From Alphaproteobacteria bacterium UBA3307 (GTDB lineage Bacteria; Pseudomonadota; Alphaproteobacteria; RF32; CAG-239), in assembly GCA_002361365.1 (NCBI GenBank), contig DEST01000009.1, forward strand, positions 1 through 35,411: a DNA stretch of 35,411 bases, in the 5' to 3' direction. Below the pieces are notes generated by a model. It searched no databases. It was given only the letters and a program-made list of their open reading frames with translations, and was not told the origin of the DNA. A program made the translations under genes and the position numbers. Positions 1-8,420 of this stretch are shown here, piece after piece. Position 1 is the first letter of the stretch. Each line of letters begins with the position of its first letter.

Positions 1-926
1 AGATTCGGCCACAATTCTTCCAAAGAGTTGCCTTCGCCTTTAGAGCTCATCGGCTGCGGAGTACGAATACCGGCCACAACGTCTTCACCTTGAGCATTTA
101 CAAGATATTCACCATAGTATTTGTTTTCGCCGGTAGCCGGATCGCGCGAGAAGCATACGCCGGTTGCGGAATCGTTACCTGCATTACCGAACACCATGGT
201 TTGTACGTTACAAGCGGTACCCCAATCGCCCGGAATATTGTTCAGCTTACGATAGGTAATAGCGCGAGCAACATTCCAAGAACCGAATACGGCACCGATA
301 CCAAGCCACAATTGTTCCCACGGATCTTGCGGAACAACTTTGCCCAATTTTTGACCGATTTGTTTATATTGATTTACCAATTCTTTCAAATCTTCGGTAG
401 TCAAATCCGTATCAGACTTGTAACCCTTAGATTTTTTCATTGCTTCCAAAGCACCTTCGTATTCATCTAAGTCAGCGCCCAAAACAACGTCGGAGAACAT
501 TTGAATGAAACGGCGATAAGAGTCATAAGCAAATCTTTCATTGCCGGAAGTCTGTGCCAAACCCTTAACGCTCTCGTCGTTCAAACCGAGGTTCAAAACC
601 GTATCCATCATACCCGGCATAGAAATTCTGGCGCCGGAACGAACCGAGAACAACAACGGATTGCTGTTATCGCCGAATTTTTTACCCATAATGGCTTCAA
701 CACCGGCAACCGCAGCCTTAACCTGATCTTTCAGGTCAGACGGATAAGTGTTGTTGTTGGCATAGTAGTATGTACAAACTTCTGTTGTAACCGTAAATCC
801 CGGAGGAACCGGCAGACCGACCTTGTTCATTTCTGCAAGGTTGGCACCCTTACCGCCGAGGAGATTACGCATATTGGCATCGCCTTCTGCTTTGCCGTTT
901 CCAAATGTATAAACCCATTTACTCAT
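1..926 (-). CDS. ppdK: Pyruvate phosphate dikinase, N-terminal part (runs off the left edge)
   Basis: PPDK interconverts pyruvate and phosphoenolpyruvate using ATP/AMP and phosphate in the cytoplasm. About 308 residues are visible from the ATG at 926. The N-terminal ATP-grasp nucleotide-binding domain is plain: GGKGANLAEM at residues 24-33, then LPVPPGFTVTTEVC, a run ending in SVRSGARISMPGMMDTVLNLG, and further on GNAGNDSATGVCFSRDPATG. These are PPDK signatures rather than PEP synthase ones. The start has an AGGAG about 11 bases upstream. The phosphohistidine and PEP-binding domains lie outside the window. It is transcribed away from nusG, from which it is separated by a terminator, so it is probably its own unit. 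PPDK fits a fermentative or glycolysis-reversing metabolism, together with pta-ackA in this window. Confidence 0.95.
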   Translation of the reverse strand, partial: MSKWVYTFGNGKAEGDANMRNLLGGKGANLAEMNKVGLPVPPGFTVTTEVCTYYYANNNTYPSDLKDQVKAAVAGVEAIMGKKFGDNSNPLLFSVRSGARISMPGMMDTVLNLGLNDESVKGLAQTSGNERFAYDSYRRFIQMFSDVVLGADLDEYEGALEAMKKSKGYKSDTDLTTEDLKELVNQYKQIGQKLGKVVPQDPWEQLWLGIGAVFGSWNVARAITYRKLNNIPGDWGTACNVQTMVFGNAGNDSATGVCFSRDPATGENKYYGEYLVNAQGEDVVAGIRTPQPMSSKGEGNSLEELWPN

Positions 927-1128
927 AATATGTTAAGCTCCTGTTAGCTATATTTGTTAAAACCCGCGTCAGCTCAATTAAACTGACGCAAAAATCAAAT
1001 AAATTTGAATTTGCCACGAATTTATACCACAAAATTTGATTCTTCAAGCAAAATTTTCGGCGTACAATCAAAAAAAACGATAAAATTTATAGTTTAATAC
1101 GTCAATGCTTGTCATTACAGATATTCCA

Positions 1129-1165
1129 CAAAAAATACCTCCTTGCAAACAATCGCAAAGAGGTA
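1129..1165 (-). terminator. Rho-independent terminator after nusG
   Basis: On the minus strand an 11-bp stem (TACCTCTTTGC pairing with GCAAGGAGGTA, one G-U pair) encloses an 8-base loop and is followed by six T. It lies 22 bases past the nusG stop. It ends the secE-nusG transcript, so nusG does not read on into ribosomal protein genes here. Confidence 0.85.
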
Positions 1166-1187
1166 CTAAAAAAACTTTTGTGCGGTT

Positions 1188-1730
1188 TTATGCTTTTTCT
1201 ACCTGTGTAAATTCCAGTTCTACAGGTGTGTATCGACCAAAAATAGAAACCGAAACTTTTAGTCTTGCTTTTTCCGCGTCAACTTCATCAACCGTTCCAA
1301 CAAACGACTCAAACGGACCATCGATTACTCGTACCTGTTCACCGACTTCATAACTGGTGCCGGCACTCGGACGTTCGGCACTTTCCTCTACTTGCTTTTT
1401 GATTTTTTCAACCTCGGCCTCGCTGATAGCTTGCGGTTTGTTGCGGCTACCCAAAAAGCCACTGACACGCGGTGTATTTTTAACCACCAACCAAGTTTCG
1501 TCGGAAAGTTCCATTTTAACTAAAATATACCCCGGAAAGAACTTATGTCCGGTTTCTTTTTTCTTAGATTTTTCGTCCGTTTTTTTATCCTTCGGCTCTT
1601 GCTCCATCGGTACCCAAACTTCAAGAATTCTATCTTCCATATTTTTGAGCTTTGCCTGTTCTTCTAAGGATTCCTTAACTTTCTTCTCCGAACCGGAATA
1701 TACATTAACAACATACCAACGCGCTGTCAT
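1188..1730 (-). CDS. nusG: Transcription termination/antitermination factor NusG
   Basis: NusG binds RNA polymerase, raises processivity, and couples transcription to Rho and the ribosome. The 180-residue length is normal. The N-terminal NGN domain starts RWYVVNVYSGSEKKV and contains FFPGYILVKMEL. The C-terminal KOW domain carries GEQVRVIDGPFESFVGTVDEV at about residues 127-147. It lies 6 bases after secE, the usual pairing. Downstream there is a strong terminator and then ppdK, whereas most bacteria have rplK-rplA next, so the classical secE-nusG-rplKAJL cluster is broken here. Confidence 0.97.
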   Translation of the reverse strand: MTARWYVVNVYSGSEKKVKESLEEQAKLKNMEDRILEVWVPMEQEPKDKKTDEKSKKKETGHKFFPGYILVKMELSDETWLVVKNTPRVSGFLGSRNKPQAISEAEVEKIKKQVEESAERPSAGTSYEVGEQVRVIDGPFESFVGTVDEVDAEKARLKVSVSIFGRYTPVELEFTQVEKA

Positions 1731-1736
1731 CTTTTT

Positions 1737-1931
1737 TTATTTCCCTAACTGTAAAATTTCACCAACACCCCAGCCAAGCACAACGTCCACGGCAAAGAAA
1801 AAAGCCGTAGCGATTGCGACCAGAATAACCACCATTGTGCAAGCAGGAACAACTTCCTTTTTTGCCGGCCAAGTCACTTTTTTCATTTCTTGTTTGACTT
1901 GACGCATAAATTGTAACGGACTCGTACTCAT
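1737..1931 (-). CDS. secE: Preprotein translocase subunit SecE
   Basis: Small single-span subunit of the SecYEG translocon. The 64-residue length matches the short SecE form of most bacteria. The conserved amphipathic segment FMRQVKQEMKKVTWPAKKEV (residues 8-27) precedes one membrane helix at about residues 31-55. It is first in a two-gene transcript with nusG. No tRNA-Trp is visible upstream, although it commonly precedes secE. Confidence 0.95.
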   Translation of the reverse strand: MSTSPLQFMRQVKQEMKKVTWPAKKEVVPACTMVVILVAIATAFFFAVDVVLGWGVGEILQLGK

Positions 1932-2169
1932 TAAACAACCCTTATCTCAAAATTCAGCAAGCAAGCGGCAAAACGCCGTTTTTGCAATATTGCCCTATAT
2001 ATACATATTTTATTGAATAAATGTCAAGCGAATCTTTTTGAATTTCAAAACATTTTTTATATTATTATAAATAATGACTTATCAAACCATAAAAATTGTG
2101 TGTTTTTATTGTTTATGCTTTTATCCGTCAAAAGAGCTGTTATACTGAAACAAAAAAGGAGAATATCAG

Positions 2170-2739
2170 ATGAGCATTGTTGCTGTTTGGTGCAGACATA
2201 AATCAGATAATATTATCGGTGCCGGTTCCGGTTTGCCGTGGAAAATTCCATCGGACACTCGCCGTTTCCGCAACCTGACCGAAGGCCAAATTAAAGTTAT
2301 GGGGCGCCGCACTTATGAAGGTATGCCGCAAAAAATCCTTATGGGCAAACGTGTGATTGTACTTGATGTCGATAATTCATGCGAAGTATTTGACAAAGAC
2401 AATCATCTGGTGATTAACAGTGCCGAAAAACTTAAGGATTGGCCGGAAGATTTATACATTTCCGGTGGTGCATCGGTTTATGCCGCATTCTTTACCACCC
2501 CCTCTATTATGCCTGATATTGTGGTTGACTGCGTCTATCAGGGAGATATTACTCCTCATCTTACTGATTTAATCAATATCAATCAAAGTATTGAGGTTTT
2601 GGAACAAGAGTATTTTGCTCTGCCGCAAACGTTTGAGCTTGATAACGTAATTACAACCATATGGCTGAAAAAGGGCAAATTTGTCAATCAATCTGTTGTG
2701 AAAAAAATTTTGCAATATTTAGAAACAGAAGGAAAATAA
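2170..2739 (+). CDS. folA: Dihydrofolate reductase
   Basis: Reduces dihydrofolate to tetrahydrofolate with NADPH. The family pattern is visible: an N-terminal strand SIVAVWCRHKSDNIIGAGSG, then LPWKIPSDTRRFRNLT with the catalytic acidic residue in PSD, then VMGRRTYEGMP for NADPH binding, and YISGGASVYAAF late in the protein. At 189 residues it is longer than the usual 160 or so, with an extended C-terminal tail. The ATG follows AAAAAGGAG by eight bases. thyA starts immediately after the stop, so the two enzymes of the dTMP/folate cycle are co-transcribed. Confidence 0.9.
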   Translation: MSIVAVWCRHKSDNIIGAGSGLPWKIPSDTRRFRNLTEGQIKVMGRRTYEGMPQKILMGKRVIVLDVDNSCEVFDKDNHLVINSAEKLKDWPEDLYISGGASVYAAFFTTPSIMPDIVVDCVYQGDITPHLTDLININQSIEVLEQEYFALPQTFELDNVITTIWLKKGKFVNQSVVKKILQYLETEGK

Positions 2740-2740
2740 A

Positions 2741-3526
2741 ATGCAACAATATTTAGATTTGTTACGCGATGTTATGGAAAATGGTGTAGATAAAATGGAC
2801 CGTACCGGAGTCGGCACACGTTCGGTTTTCGGACGGCAGATGCGTTTTGATTTAAGCAAAGGATTTCCTCTCGTTACCACCAAAAAAGTACACCTAAAAA
2901 GCATTATTCACGAACTGTTATGGTTTTTAAAAGGCGAAACAAATATCAAATATTTGCAAGAAAATGGGGTACGCATCTGGAACGAATGGGCAGATGAAAA
3001 CGGTGAGCTCGGACCGGTTTACGGCTCACAGTGGCGCAATTGGAATGGCGAAGGAATCGACCAAATTGCCGATGTTATCGCACGTTTAAAGAAAACGCCT
3101 AACGACCGCCGGATGATTGTTTCGGCGTGGAATGTCGGCAAAATCGCACAAATGCATTTACCGCCGTGTCATATGATGTTTCAATTTTATGTAGCGAACA
3201 ATAAGCTGAGCTGTATGCTGTATCAGCGCAGTTGCGATATGTTTTTGGGCGTGCCGTTTAATATTGCCTCGTACGCACTCCTTACTATGATGGTAGCACA
3301 AGTTTGCGGCTATGAAGTAGGAGAGTTTATACATACTCTTGGAGATACGCATATTTATCATAACCACTTTGAACAGGTTAAAGAACAGCTTTCGCACACA
3401 CCATATCCGTTGCCGCAAATGAAAATTAATCCAAACATAAAAAATATTGATGATTTTAAGTATGAAGATTTTGAACTGCTTAATTATCAGAGTTACGATA
3501 CCATTCGTGCACAAGTTGCGGTATAA
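2741..3526 (+). CDS. thyA: Thymidylate synthase
   Basis: Methylates dUMP to dTMP using methylenetetrahydrofolate, producing the dihydrofolate that FolA recycles. The 261-residue length is close to the typical 264. Visible signatures are MDRTGVGTRSVFG near the N-terminus, the active-site PPCH (Cys143), LYQRSCDMFLGVPFNIASYALL for nucleotide and folate contacts, and DTHIYHNH. It starts one base after the folA stop. It faces trkH tail to tail with a 15-base gap. Confidence 0.98.
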   Translation: MQQYLDLLRDVMENGVDKMDRTGVGTRSVFGRQMRFDLSKGFPLVTTKKVHLKSIIHELLWFLKGETNIKYLQENGVRIWNEWADENGELGPVYGSQWRNWNGEGIDQIADVIARLKKTPNDRRMIVSAWNVGKIAQMHLPPCHMMFQFYVANNKLSCMLYQRSCDMFLGVPFNIASYALLTMMVAQVCGYEVGEFIHTLGDTHIYHNHFEQVKEQLSHTPYPLPQMKINPNIKNIDDFKYEDFELLNYQSYDTIRAQVAV

Positions 3527-3547
3527 ATTGATATAAAAAAATCAATT
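3526..3547. terminator. Possible weak terminator hairpin between thyA and trkH
   Basis: AATTGAT and ATCAATT form a 7-bp AT-only hairpin with an A/T-rich loop in the 15-base gap between two convergent genes. It has no clear T-run after it on either strand, so it is weak at best. Confidence 0.25.
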
Positions 3548-4978
3548 ACGCCAGAACGATTTTGAAAATACTACCAAAATCGTAATAATTTCCAGTCTTC
3601 CGAGCAACATAGCAAAACATAAGAGCAATTTCACGGTTTCGGAAAAAAAGGCATAATTTCCGCTCGGTCCTATTAAGTCCGTTGCCCCTACTCCCACGTT
3701 GGTCATACACGCCGTAACCGCAGCCAACGAAGTCCGCAAATCCAAACCGCACGCACTGACAACAAGAGTCATCAGAGCTAAAGAAATCAAAAACGAAAAT
3801 ACATACACAAACACGGACATTGTCACCTTTTCCGGCATATTTATCGCTCCGATTTTCAGCGGAATAATCCGATTCGGTTCAATAGCCGAAAGCAAATATT
3901 TACGCAAAAAAGCATAAATTACCTGCCAACGAAAAATCTTAATCGAACCGGTAGTAGAACCTGTGCATCCGCCAGTCAGTGACAAAAACAAAATAACCGC
4001 TGTCACCCATACTCCCCAAGTTGTATAATCACACGATGCCAAACCGGTAGTTGTTACAATAGCCGTAACGGTAAAAAAGCTGTATCTTAATGCCGCAAAC
4101 AATGAAAAATCCGACACAAAATATAAATATCCGCCAAGCAACAAACTATATACCGCAACTAACTTCAAAAAAACACGCACTTGCCGATTTTTATCCGGAT
4201 TAGCCTTTCTATAAAGCAGGATATAAAACGTCATTGGCAATGCTCCAACCAACATAAATATTGCTGTAACCAACTCAATCTGCACACTGTCAAACGCCGC
4301 AATCGAATCGTTTTTGGTTGAAAATCCTCCCGTACCAATAGCCGACATTGCGTGATTTATTGCATCAAACCACCCCATTCCGGCAACAAACAGTGACACA
4401 GTTGCAAATAGCGTCAAAAACACATAAACAAACACGATTCGTTTAGCAATATAACTGAACTTTGGCATAAATTTATCGTTAGAATCCGAATTTTCGTGTT
4501 GAAAAATCTGCATGCCACCGATTCCCAAAAACGGTAATAAAGCTACAGCAAAAATTACTATTCCCAACCCGCCGATATAGTTTAAAAGCGAGCGCCATAA
4601 CAACACCGATTGCGGCAACGCTTCAACATTATTTATAATAGTTGCACCGGTTCCGGTAATACCTGACGTTGCTTCAAACACCGCGTCCATCACATTGTCT
4701 ACACTGCGATGAAACCAAAACGGTAACGCCGAAAACAGACAAACCGAAATCCAACTGACCGCCGTCAGCAAATATCCTTGCTTGAGTGTAATTCGTTCAA
4801 TTCTGGCATAATTTGATAAAAACAACGAAAAGCCGAAAAATACAGCAATCATCGCTGCATTAAAAAACGGCGACCATTCCACATTGTCAACAAAGATATC
4901 CATACCGGCTGGAATCAGCATTATCAGTCCCAAAATGCCTAAAATATATCCGCTTATCATAAAAACCGGTTGCCACAT
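3542..4978 (-). CDS. trkH: Trk-type potassium uptake protein TrkH
   Basis: Membrane pore subunit of Trk potassium uptake, working with the cytoplasmic gating protein TrkA (not in this window). The 478-residue protein is highly hydrophobic with about ten membrane spans. Pore-loop segments are recognisable: FEATSGITGTGATIINNVE, HAMSAIGTGGFSTKND, TGGCTGSTTGSIKIFRWQ and ACMTNVGVGATDLIGPSGNY. It is the last gene of a minus-strand run with the membrane protein at 4988-5971 (9-base gap) and metG, so the three are probably co-transcribed. Confidence 0.95.
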   Translation of the reverse strand: MWQPVFMISGYILGILGLIMLIPAGMDIFVDNVEWSPFFNAAMIAVFFGFSLFLSNYARIERITLKQGYLLTAVSWISVCLFSALPFWFHRSVDNVMDAVFEATSGITGTGATIINNVEALPQSVLLWRSLLNYIGGLGIVIFAVALLPFLGIGGMQIFQHENSDSNDKFMPKFSYIAKRIVFVYVFLTLFATVSLFVAGMGWFDAINHAMSAIGTGGFSTKNDSIAAFDSVQIELVTAIFMLVGALPMTFYILLYRKANPDKNRQVRVFLKLVAVYSLLLGGYLYFVSDFSLFAALRYSFFTVTAIVTTTGLASCDYTTWGVWVTAVILFLSLTGGCTGSTTGSIKIFRWQVIYAFLRKYLLSAIEPNRIIPLKIGAINMPEKVTMSVFVYVFSFLISLALMTLVVSACGLDLRTSLAAVTACMTNVGVGATDLIGPSGNYAFFSETVKLLLCFAMLLGRLEIITILVVFSKSFWRN

Positions 4979-4987
4979 ATTGCCCCG

Positions 4988-5971
4988 CTACTTTAGTCCG
5001 ACATTGATTGCCAAATTATGATTGACCATTGACTTATTGATAAATATTCCATTGACAAAGCACAAACCGGTTGCCGTGTCCGTTTGTGCCGTATATGCCA
5101 CAAGCGCACAATAAATCATAGCATTTGCCGTTAAATCTTGCAAATATTGCTCTGCCGCTTCAACATCAAATTTCCGTTTGTCGGTATATATGCCATACAA
5201 AAACAAAAAAGTATTATTCACATACAGACTGTTTGGTCCGACAATGGTTGCCGGTCCGTACACCGCACTCGGCTTTTGAGTATAAATCAAGTCACGATTT
5301 TCCAAATACTCATAATAATCGGTAAGTTTACCGTCATAAAAAAACGCATCTTCCGGTACATTTCTTGATGCATCTGTGACTTTTATCGCAAATGCTTGCG
5401 GATAATGCGGCTTTATACTTTGAGAATTATCTTTTTTGACCTGACCGGTACTGACATTTACTTTTGCTGAGGATAACTGCTTTAATGTATGCAACGTCTT
5501 TTGGGCAACATTAGCTGTGCGCTGTAGTGGATTCGCATTTGTTCTCGGCTTATAATCGGCTTTTTTTAGTTCGCCTACATTCCATTTAGCAAATCTTGTT
5601 TCTTCATCTGCCAAATAGTCTTCAGCCGAAAAAAGCTCAGCATTAGAGCTCAGTTCCGTTAAAGTATTGCCGATTTTTTCGACCTTTTCTGAAATTTTAT
5701 CAACTTTATCCGTCACCTGAGATATTGCCTGATTTTTTTTGACCACTACCGATATTGGCATATTTTTTTTATACCATTCTCCGATATGTCCGATTTGCGC
5801 CCCAAAATAAAGCGGTATAATTGTAAAAATCAAAGCCGTCGCTGACAATATCATAAACACTAACCAAAATCTCCGGATAGGAAATGTCAGCAGCATTACC
5901 AACCGATGTATCAGTGCCAATGCCCCATCTAAACGCAAATCATCCCATCCGTCGATTTTTCTGCGTATCAT
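4988..5971 (-). CDS. Single-span membrane protein of unknown function
   Basis: I do not recognise a family. From the ATG at 5971 it has 327 residues: a basic N-terminal segment, a hydrophobic stretch at about residues 35-57 (FWLVFMILSATALIFTIIPL) that looks like one membrane helix, a probable coiled coil at about residues 75-105 (QVTDKVDKISEKVEKIG), and a soluble C-terminal region of about 220 residues. I chose 5971 over an in-frame ATG at 6052 because a strong GGAGG lies just upstream and the longer form would sit inside metG. The start lies one base past the metG stop, indicating translational coupling. The long soluble tail is probably periplasmic. Its position between metG and trkH gives no clear functional hint. 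Confidence 0.8.
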   Translation of the reverse strand: MIRRKIDGWDDLRLDGALALIHRLVMLLTFPIRRFWLVFMILSATALIFTIIPLYFGAQIGHIGEWYKKNMPISVVVKKNQAISQVTDKVDKISEKVEKIGNTLTELSSNAELFSAEDYLADEETRFAKWNVGELKKADYKPRTNANPLQRTANVAQKTLHTLKQLSSAKVNVSTGQVKKDNSQSIKPHYPQAFAIKVTDASRNVPEDAFFYDGKLTDYYEYLENRDLIYTQKPSAVYGPATIVGPNSLYVNNTFLFLYGIYTDKRKFDVEAAEQYLQDLTANAMIYCALVAYTAQTDTATGLCFVNGIFINKSMVNHNLAINVGLK

Positions 5972-5972
5972 C

Positions 5973-7667
5973 TCATTTTCCTCCGTATTTTTCCTGAAGC
6001 TCTGTGGCTTTTTCCGGTGTAATACGTTCAAACAACGCTTCTCCGGCTTCAAACGGTGTTCCTGCTTTCAGTGCCGTCATTTGCTTGGCTACGTCAAAGT
6101 CCTTCAATGTCGGCATATTTTCCGGCTTCAAACCAAATTTTGCCAACATTTTAGCTGAAGTATCCGGCATCAGCGGTGCGCTCAAAATAGCATAAATTCG
6201 TACCAAATTCAGGCACAAACGTAAAATAGTCGCCGCCCGCGTTGCATCTTCTTTAATTACCTGCCACGGCTCGGTTTTGGTAATATAGTTATTTCCTTCA
6301 ACCCAAATTGCTCTGAGTTCGGCCACTGCTTTTCTGAACTCCATAGCATCCATATACTTGAAATAATCATTAACCCGTGCCTGAATGGCGGCAATCATCT
6401 CTTTGTCTTCCGGCAACAGTTCACCGCCCTCAGGCACGACACTGCCAAGTTTAGAAGCCGTCATTTTCATTACGCGCTGTGCAAAATTGCCCAAAACACC
6501 GTTCAAATCTTTATTGATTGTGCCGACAAAGCTGTCAAAAGTAAACGATGCGTCCGACGCTTCCGGTGCATTTGCCATCAGCCAATAGCGCCAGTAGTCA
6601 GCCGGAAATTCCGCCACCGCATCTTCGGCAAACACCCCGCGATGTTCCGATTTAGAGAACTTACCACCTTCAAAAGTCAGATAGCTGAAGCCTTTAAGAT
6701 AGTCCACCTTAGTCCAATTTTCACCGGTACCGAGCAAAGTTGCCGGAAACGTAATCGAATGATACGGCACATTATCTTTGCCCATAAACTCGACATAACG
6801 CACATCTTTGGCATCAAGCCACCATTCTTTCCAATCGCGCTCGGTCGGTTTTTCATCCGCCCATTGTTTGGTAATGCCTATATAGCCGATAGGAGCGTCA
6901 AACCACACATAAAACACCTTATTTTCAAAACCTGCTTTGTTTACCGGAAATCCCCATTTCAAATCACGCGTAATACAGCGCGGCTGCAAGCCTTCCTTCA
7001 CCCATTTTTTAGCGATGGAATAAGCAACATCAGGCCAAAATGCTTCTTTGGTTTTGAGCCATTCCACCAGCTTTTCTTCAATCTTTGGCAAGTTCAAAAA
7101 CAAATGTTTGGTTTCGCGTACTTCCAAATTGGTACTGCCGGAAACCGTACTGCGCGGATTGATTAAATCGGTCGGTTCCAAAACTTTGGTGCAGTTTTCG
7201 CATTGGTCGCCGCGCGCTTTTTCATAACCGCAGTGCGGGCAAGTTCCGGTAATATAGCGGTCGGCCAAGAACATATTATCATCAACTGAGAATACCTGTT
7301 TCATCGTCTTTTCGGCGATAAAGCCGTTTTTATCGAGCTGTTCGAAAATATGATAAGTCATTTCTTTATTTTGCTCACTTGAGGAGCGCCCAAAATAGTC
7401 AAACGACAAATTAAAATCGGCATAAGTTTTGGCATGACGAGCGTGATATTTATCGCAATATTCCTGCACCGGCATATTTTCTTTAAGCGCACCCACTTCA
7501 GAAGCCGTGCCGTGCTCGTCATTGCCACAAATGTATAAAACCTCGTTACCCATCATTCGCATATAGCGCGCATAAACATCGGACGGCAGCAAACAGCCGA
7601 CCATATGCCCCAAGTGCGGAACGCCGTTAATATATGGTAATGCTGAGGTAATCAAAACTTTAGACAT
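5973..7667 (-). CDS. metG: Methionyl-tRNA synthetase
   Basis: Charges tRNA-Met in the cytoplasm. Class I features are visible: the HIGH-type motif HLGH at residues 18-21, a zinc knuckle with Cys143, Cys146, Cys156 and Cys159 (CPHCGYEKARGDQCENC), the KMSKS-type loop KFSKS at residues 336-340, and an anticodon-binding helical region after it. The 564 residues correspond to the form without the C-terminal tRNA-binding (EMAP-like) dimerisation domain that lengthens the E. coli enzyme. It is first in the run metG -> membrane protein -> trkH. Confidence 0.98.
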   Translation of the reverse strand: MSKVLITSALPYINGVPHLGHMVGCLLPSDVYARYMRMMGNEVLYICGNDEHGTASEVGALKENMPVQEYCDKYHARHAKTYADFNLSFDYFGRSSSEQNKEMTYHIFEQLDKNGFIAEKTMKQVFSVDDNMFLADRYITGTCPHCGYEKARGDQCENCTKVLEPTDLINPRSTVSGSTNLEVRETKHLFLNLPKIEEKLVEWLKTKEAFWPDVAYSIAKKWVKEGLQPRCITRDLKWGFPVNKAGFENKVFYVWFDAPIGYIGITKQWADEKPTERDWKEWWLDAKDVRYVEFMGKDNVPYHSITFPATLLGTGENWTKVDYLKGFSYLTFEGGKFSKSEHRGVFAEDAVAEFPADYWRYWLMANAPEASDASFTFDSFVGTINKDLNGVLGNFAQRVMKMTASKLGSVVPEGGELLPEDKEMIAAIQARVNDYFKYMDAMEFRKAVAELRAIWVEGNNYITKTEPWQVIKEDATRAATILRLCLNLVRIYAILSAPLMPDTSAKMLAKFGLKPENMPTLKDFDVAKQMTALKAGTPFEAGEALFERITPEKATELQEKYGGK

Positions 7668-7892
7668 TTGGTATAAACTCCTTAAAAAAATTATTCATAC
7701 GCGGAGTTTACTTATATTTTAAGAATTACGCAAGCAAAAAAATAACATTACGAGTTTGTGTGTAAATTAAAAACAGAAGCCGAACAATTTAAGTGAAATA
7801 AAAAAGTAGCAAATAAAAAAGAATCGTGTAGTCGGTAATTGAAAAATAAAAGAACCACACGATGAAAGAGTTATATACTCAAGAAATATTAA

Positions 7893-8048
7893 AAAACAAG
7901 CAAAATTTTGCGCCAGTTTTTACCTAAGAAAACCAACTTCGACTTGATTTCTCAACATCAAATTGATATTATCCGGAACAAAATTAACAACCGACCGATG
8001 AAGGTTCTTAAATGGACTAATCCGTGCTCATTGTTCTTCTCTTCATAA
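7893..8048 (+). pseudogene. Remnant of an IS30-family transposase (C-terminal end)
   Basis: Reading from 7893, a 51-codon frame contains ILRQFLPKKTNFDLISQ followed by IIRNKINNRPMKVLKWTNP and ends at a stop at 8046-8048. This matches the characteristic tail of IS30 transposases, where an LRQFFPKGTD-like segment is followed by a helix and then LNNRPRKxLGxxTPxE. There is a stop codon immediately upstream in frame and no catalytic DDE core is visible, so only the tail survives. No terminal inverted repeats were found. Recognition rests on this motif pair alone. Confidence 0.7.
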
Positions 8049-8220
8049 TCGTTCGGTTTCTAGCTTGAATCTACAGACTATTATTATTTTTCCCAATAAC
8101 ATATCCGTGTTATTACTTTTTTATTTGCAACAACACATATTCTGACTTGTAAAATCCGATATAAAAAGGCTCATAAAATGGAGAATATAAAAAATTTTCA
8201 CATTATTTATAAAAAAAGTC

Positions 8221-8249
8221 TTGACGTTTAAAAAAAATGCAGGTATATA
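8221..8249 (+). promoter_or_regulatory. Sigma-70-type promoter of tRNA-Glu
   Basis: TTGACG (8221-8226), a 17-base spacer and TATATA (8244-8249). The predicted start is about 12 bases before the tRNA 5' end, the spacing expected for a short tRNA leader. Confidence 0.75.
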
Positions 8250-8268
8250 TGCGTTGATTATAATAAAT

Positions 8269-8343
8269 GGTCCCATCGTCTAATGGTTAGGACATCACCC
8301 TTTCACGGTGGCAATATGGGTTCGAGTCCCGTTGGGATCACCA
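8269..8343 (+). tRNA. tRNA-Glu (anticodon TTC)
   Basis: The cloverleaf folds by eye. The acceptor stem GGTCCCA pairs with TGGGATC (one G-T). The anticodon loop is CTTTCAC with anticodon TTC, and the T arm contains GGTTCGAGTCC. CCA is present in the DNA at 8341-8343. The last bases (ATCACC) are repeated at 12362-12367 and 18968-18973, which marks this tRNA as the integration site of the accessory region to its right. Confidence 0.95.
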
Positions 8344-8420
8344 ATTGCAACACCTCCGGTTTTCGGGGGTGTTTTTTCGTTTAAAGAATCTATCAAATCA
8401 AAGGGTTTTCTAAGGTTATA
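8337..8420 (+). repeat. Direct repeat copy A (left end of integrated element 1)
   Basis: 84 bases starting at ATCACCA of the tRNA-Glu 3' end. They continue through a terminator into the antisense-encoded end of a serine recombinase. Nearly the same sequence is at 12362-12444, with one base deleted and scattered substitutions. The copies share ATCACCAAT, the ACACCTCCG...CGGGGGTGT hairpin, CGTTTAA, GTTTTCTAA and TTATA in the same order. Copy A is the left att-like junction of element 1. Confidence 0.85.
8350..8377 (+). terminator. Terminator of tRNA-Glu supplied by the integrated element
   Basis: A 9-bp stem ACACCTCCG/CGGGGGTGT with loop GTTTT is followed by TTTTTT. It starts 6 bases after the tRNA CCA. 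The same bases, read on the other strand, encode part of the recombinase C-terminus (NEKTPPKTGGVA). A near copy is at 12375-12401. Confidence 0.9.

Larger units (their letters stand above)
7668..8268. other. 601-base gap without an intact gene
   Basis: This stretch holds the metG upstream region, the decayed 3' end of an IS30-type transposase (about 7893-8048) and the tRNA-Glu promoter (8221-8249). The inverted pair ATCGTGT/ACACGAT at 7823-7829 and 7857-7863 is too loose to call. I see nothing else. It looks like an old insertion site beside a tRNA integration hotspot. Confidence 0.6.

Noticed and set aside
501..947. Open frame opposite ppdK
   Set aside because: Shadow of ppdK on the other strand, with no ribosome site and no family resemblance.
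7668..7760. Riboswitch or T-box upstream of metG
   Set aside because: No specifier hairpin, T-box sequence or SAM aptamer core could be recognised in the leader.
7823..7863. Inverted pair ATCGTGT/ACACGAT as a possible IS end or hairpin
   Set aside because: Only 7 bp with a 27-base gap, no match at a second site, and no T-run after it.
8295..8340. Protein-like tail GDPNGTRTHIATV at the end of the recombinase frame
   Set aside because: It is antisense translation of the tRNA-Glu gene, a common artefact, and not real protein sequence.
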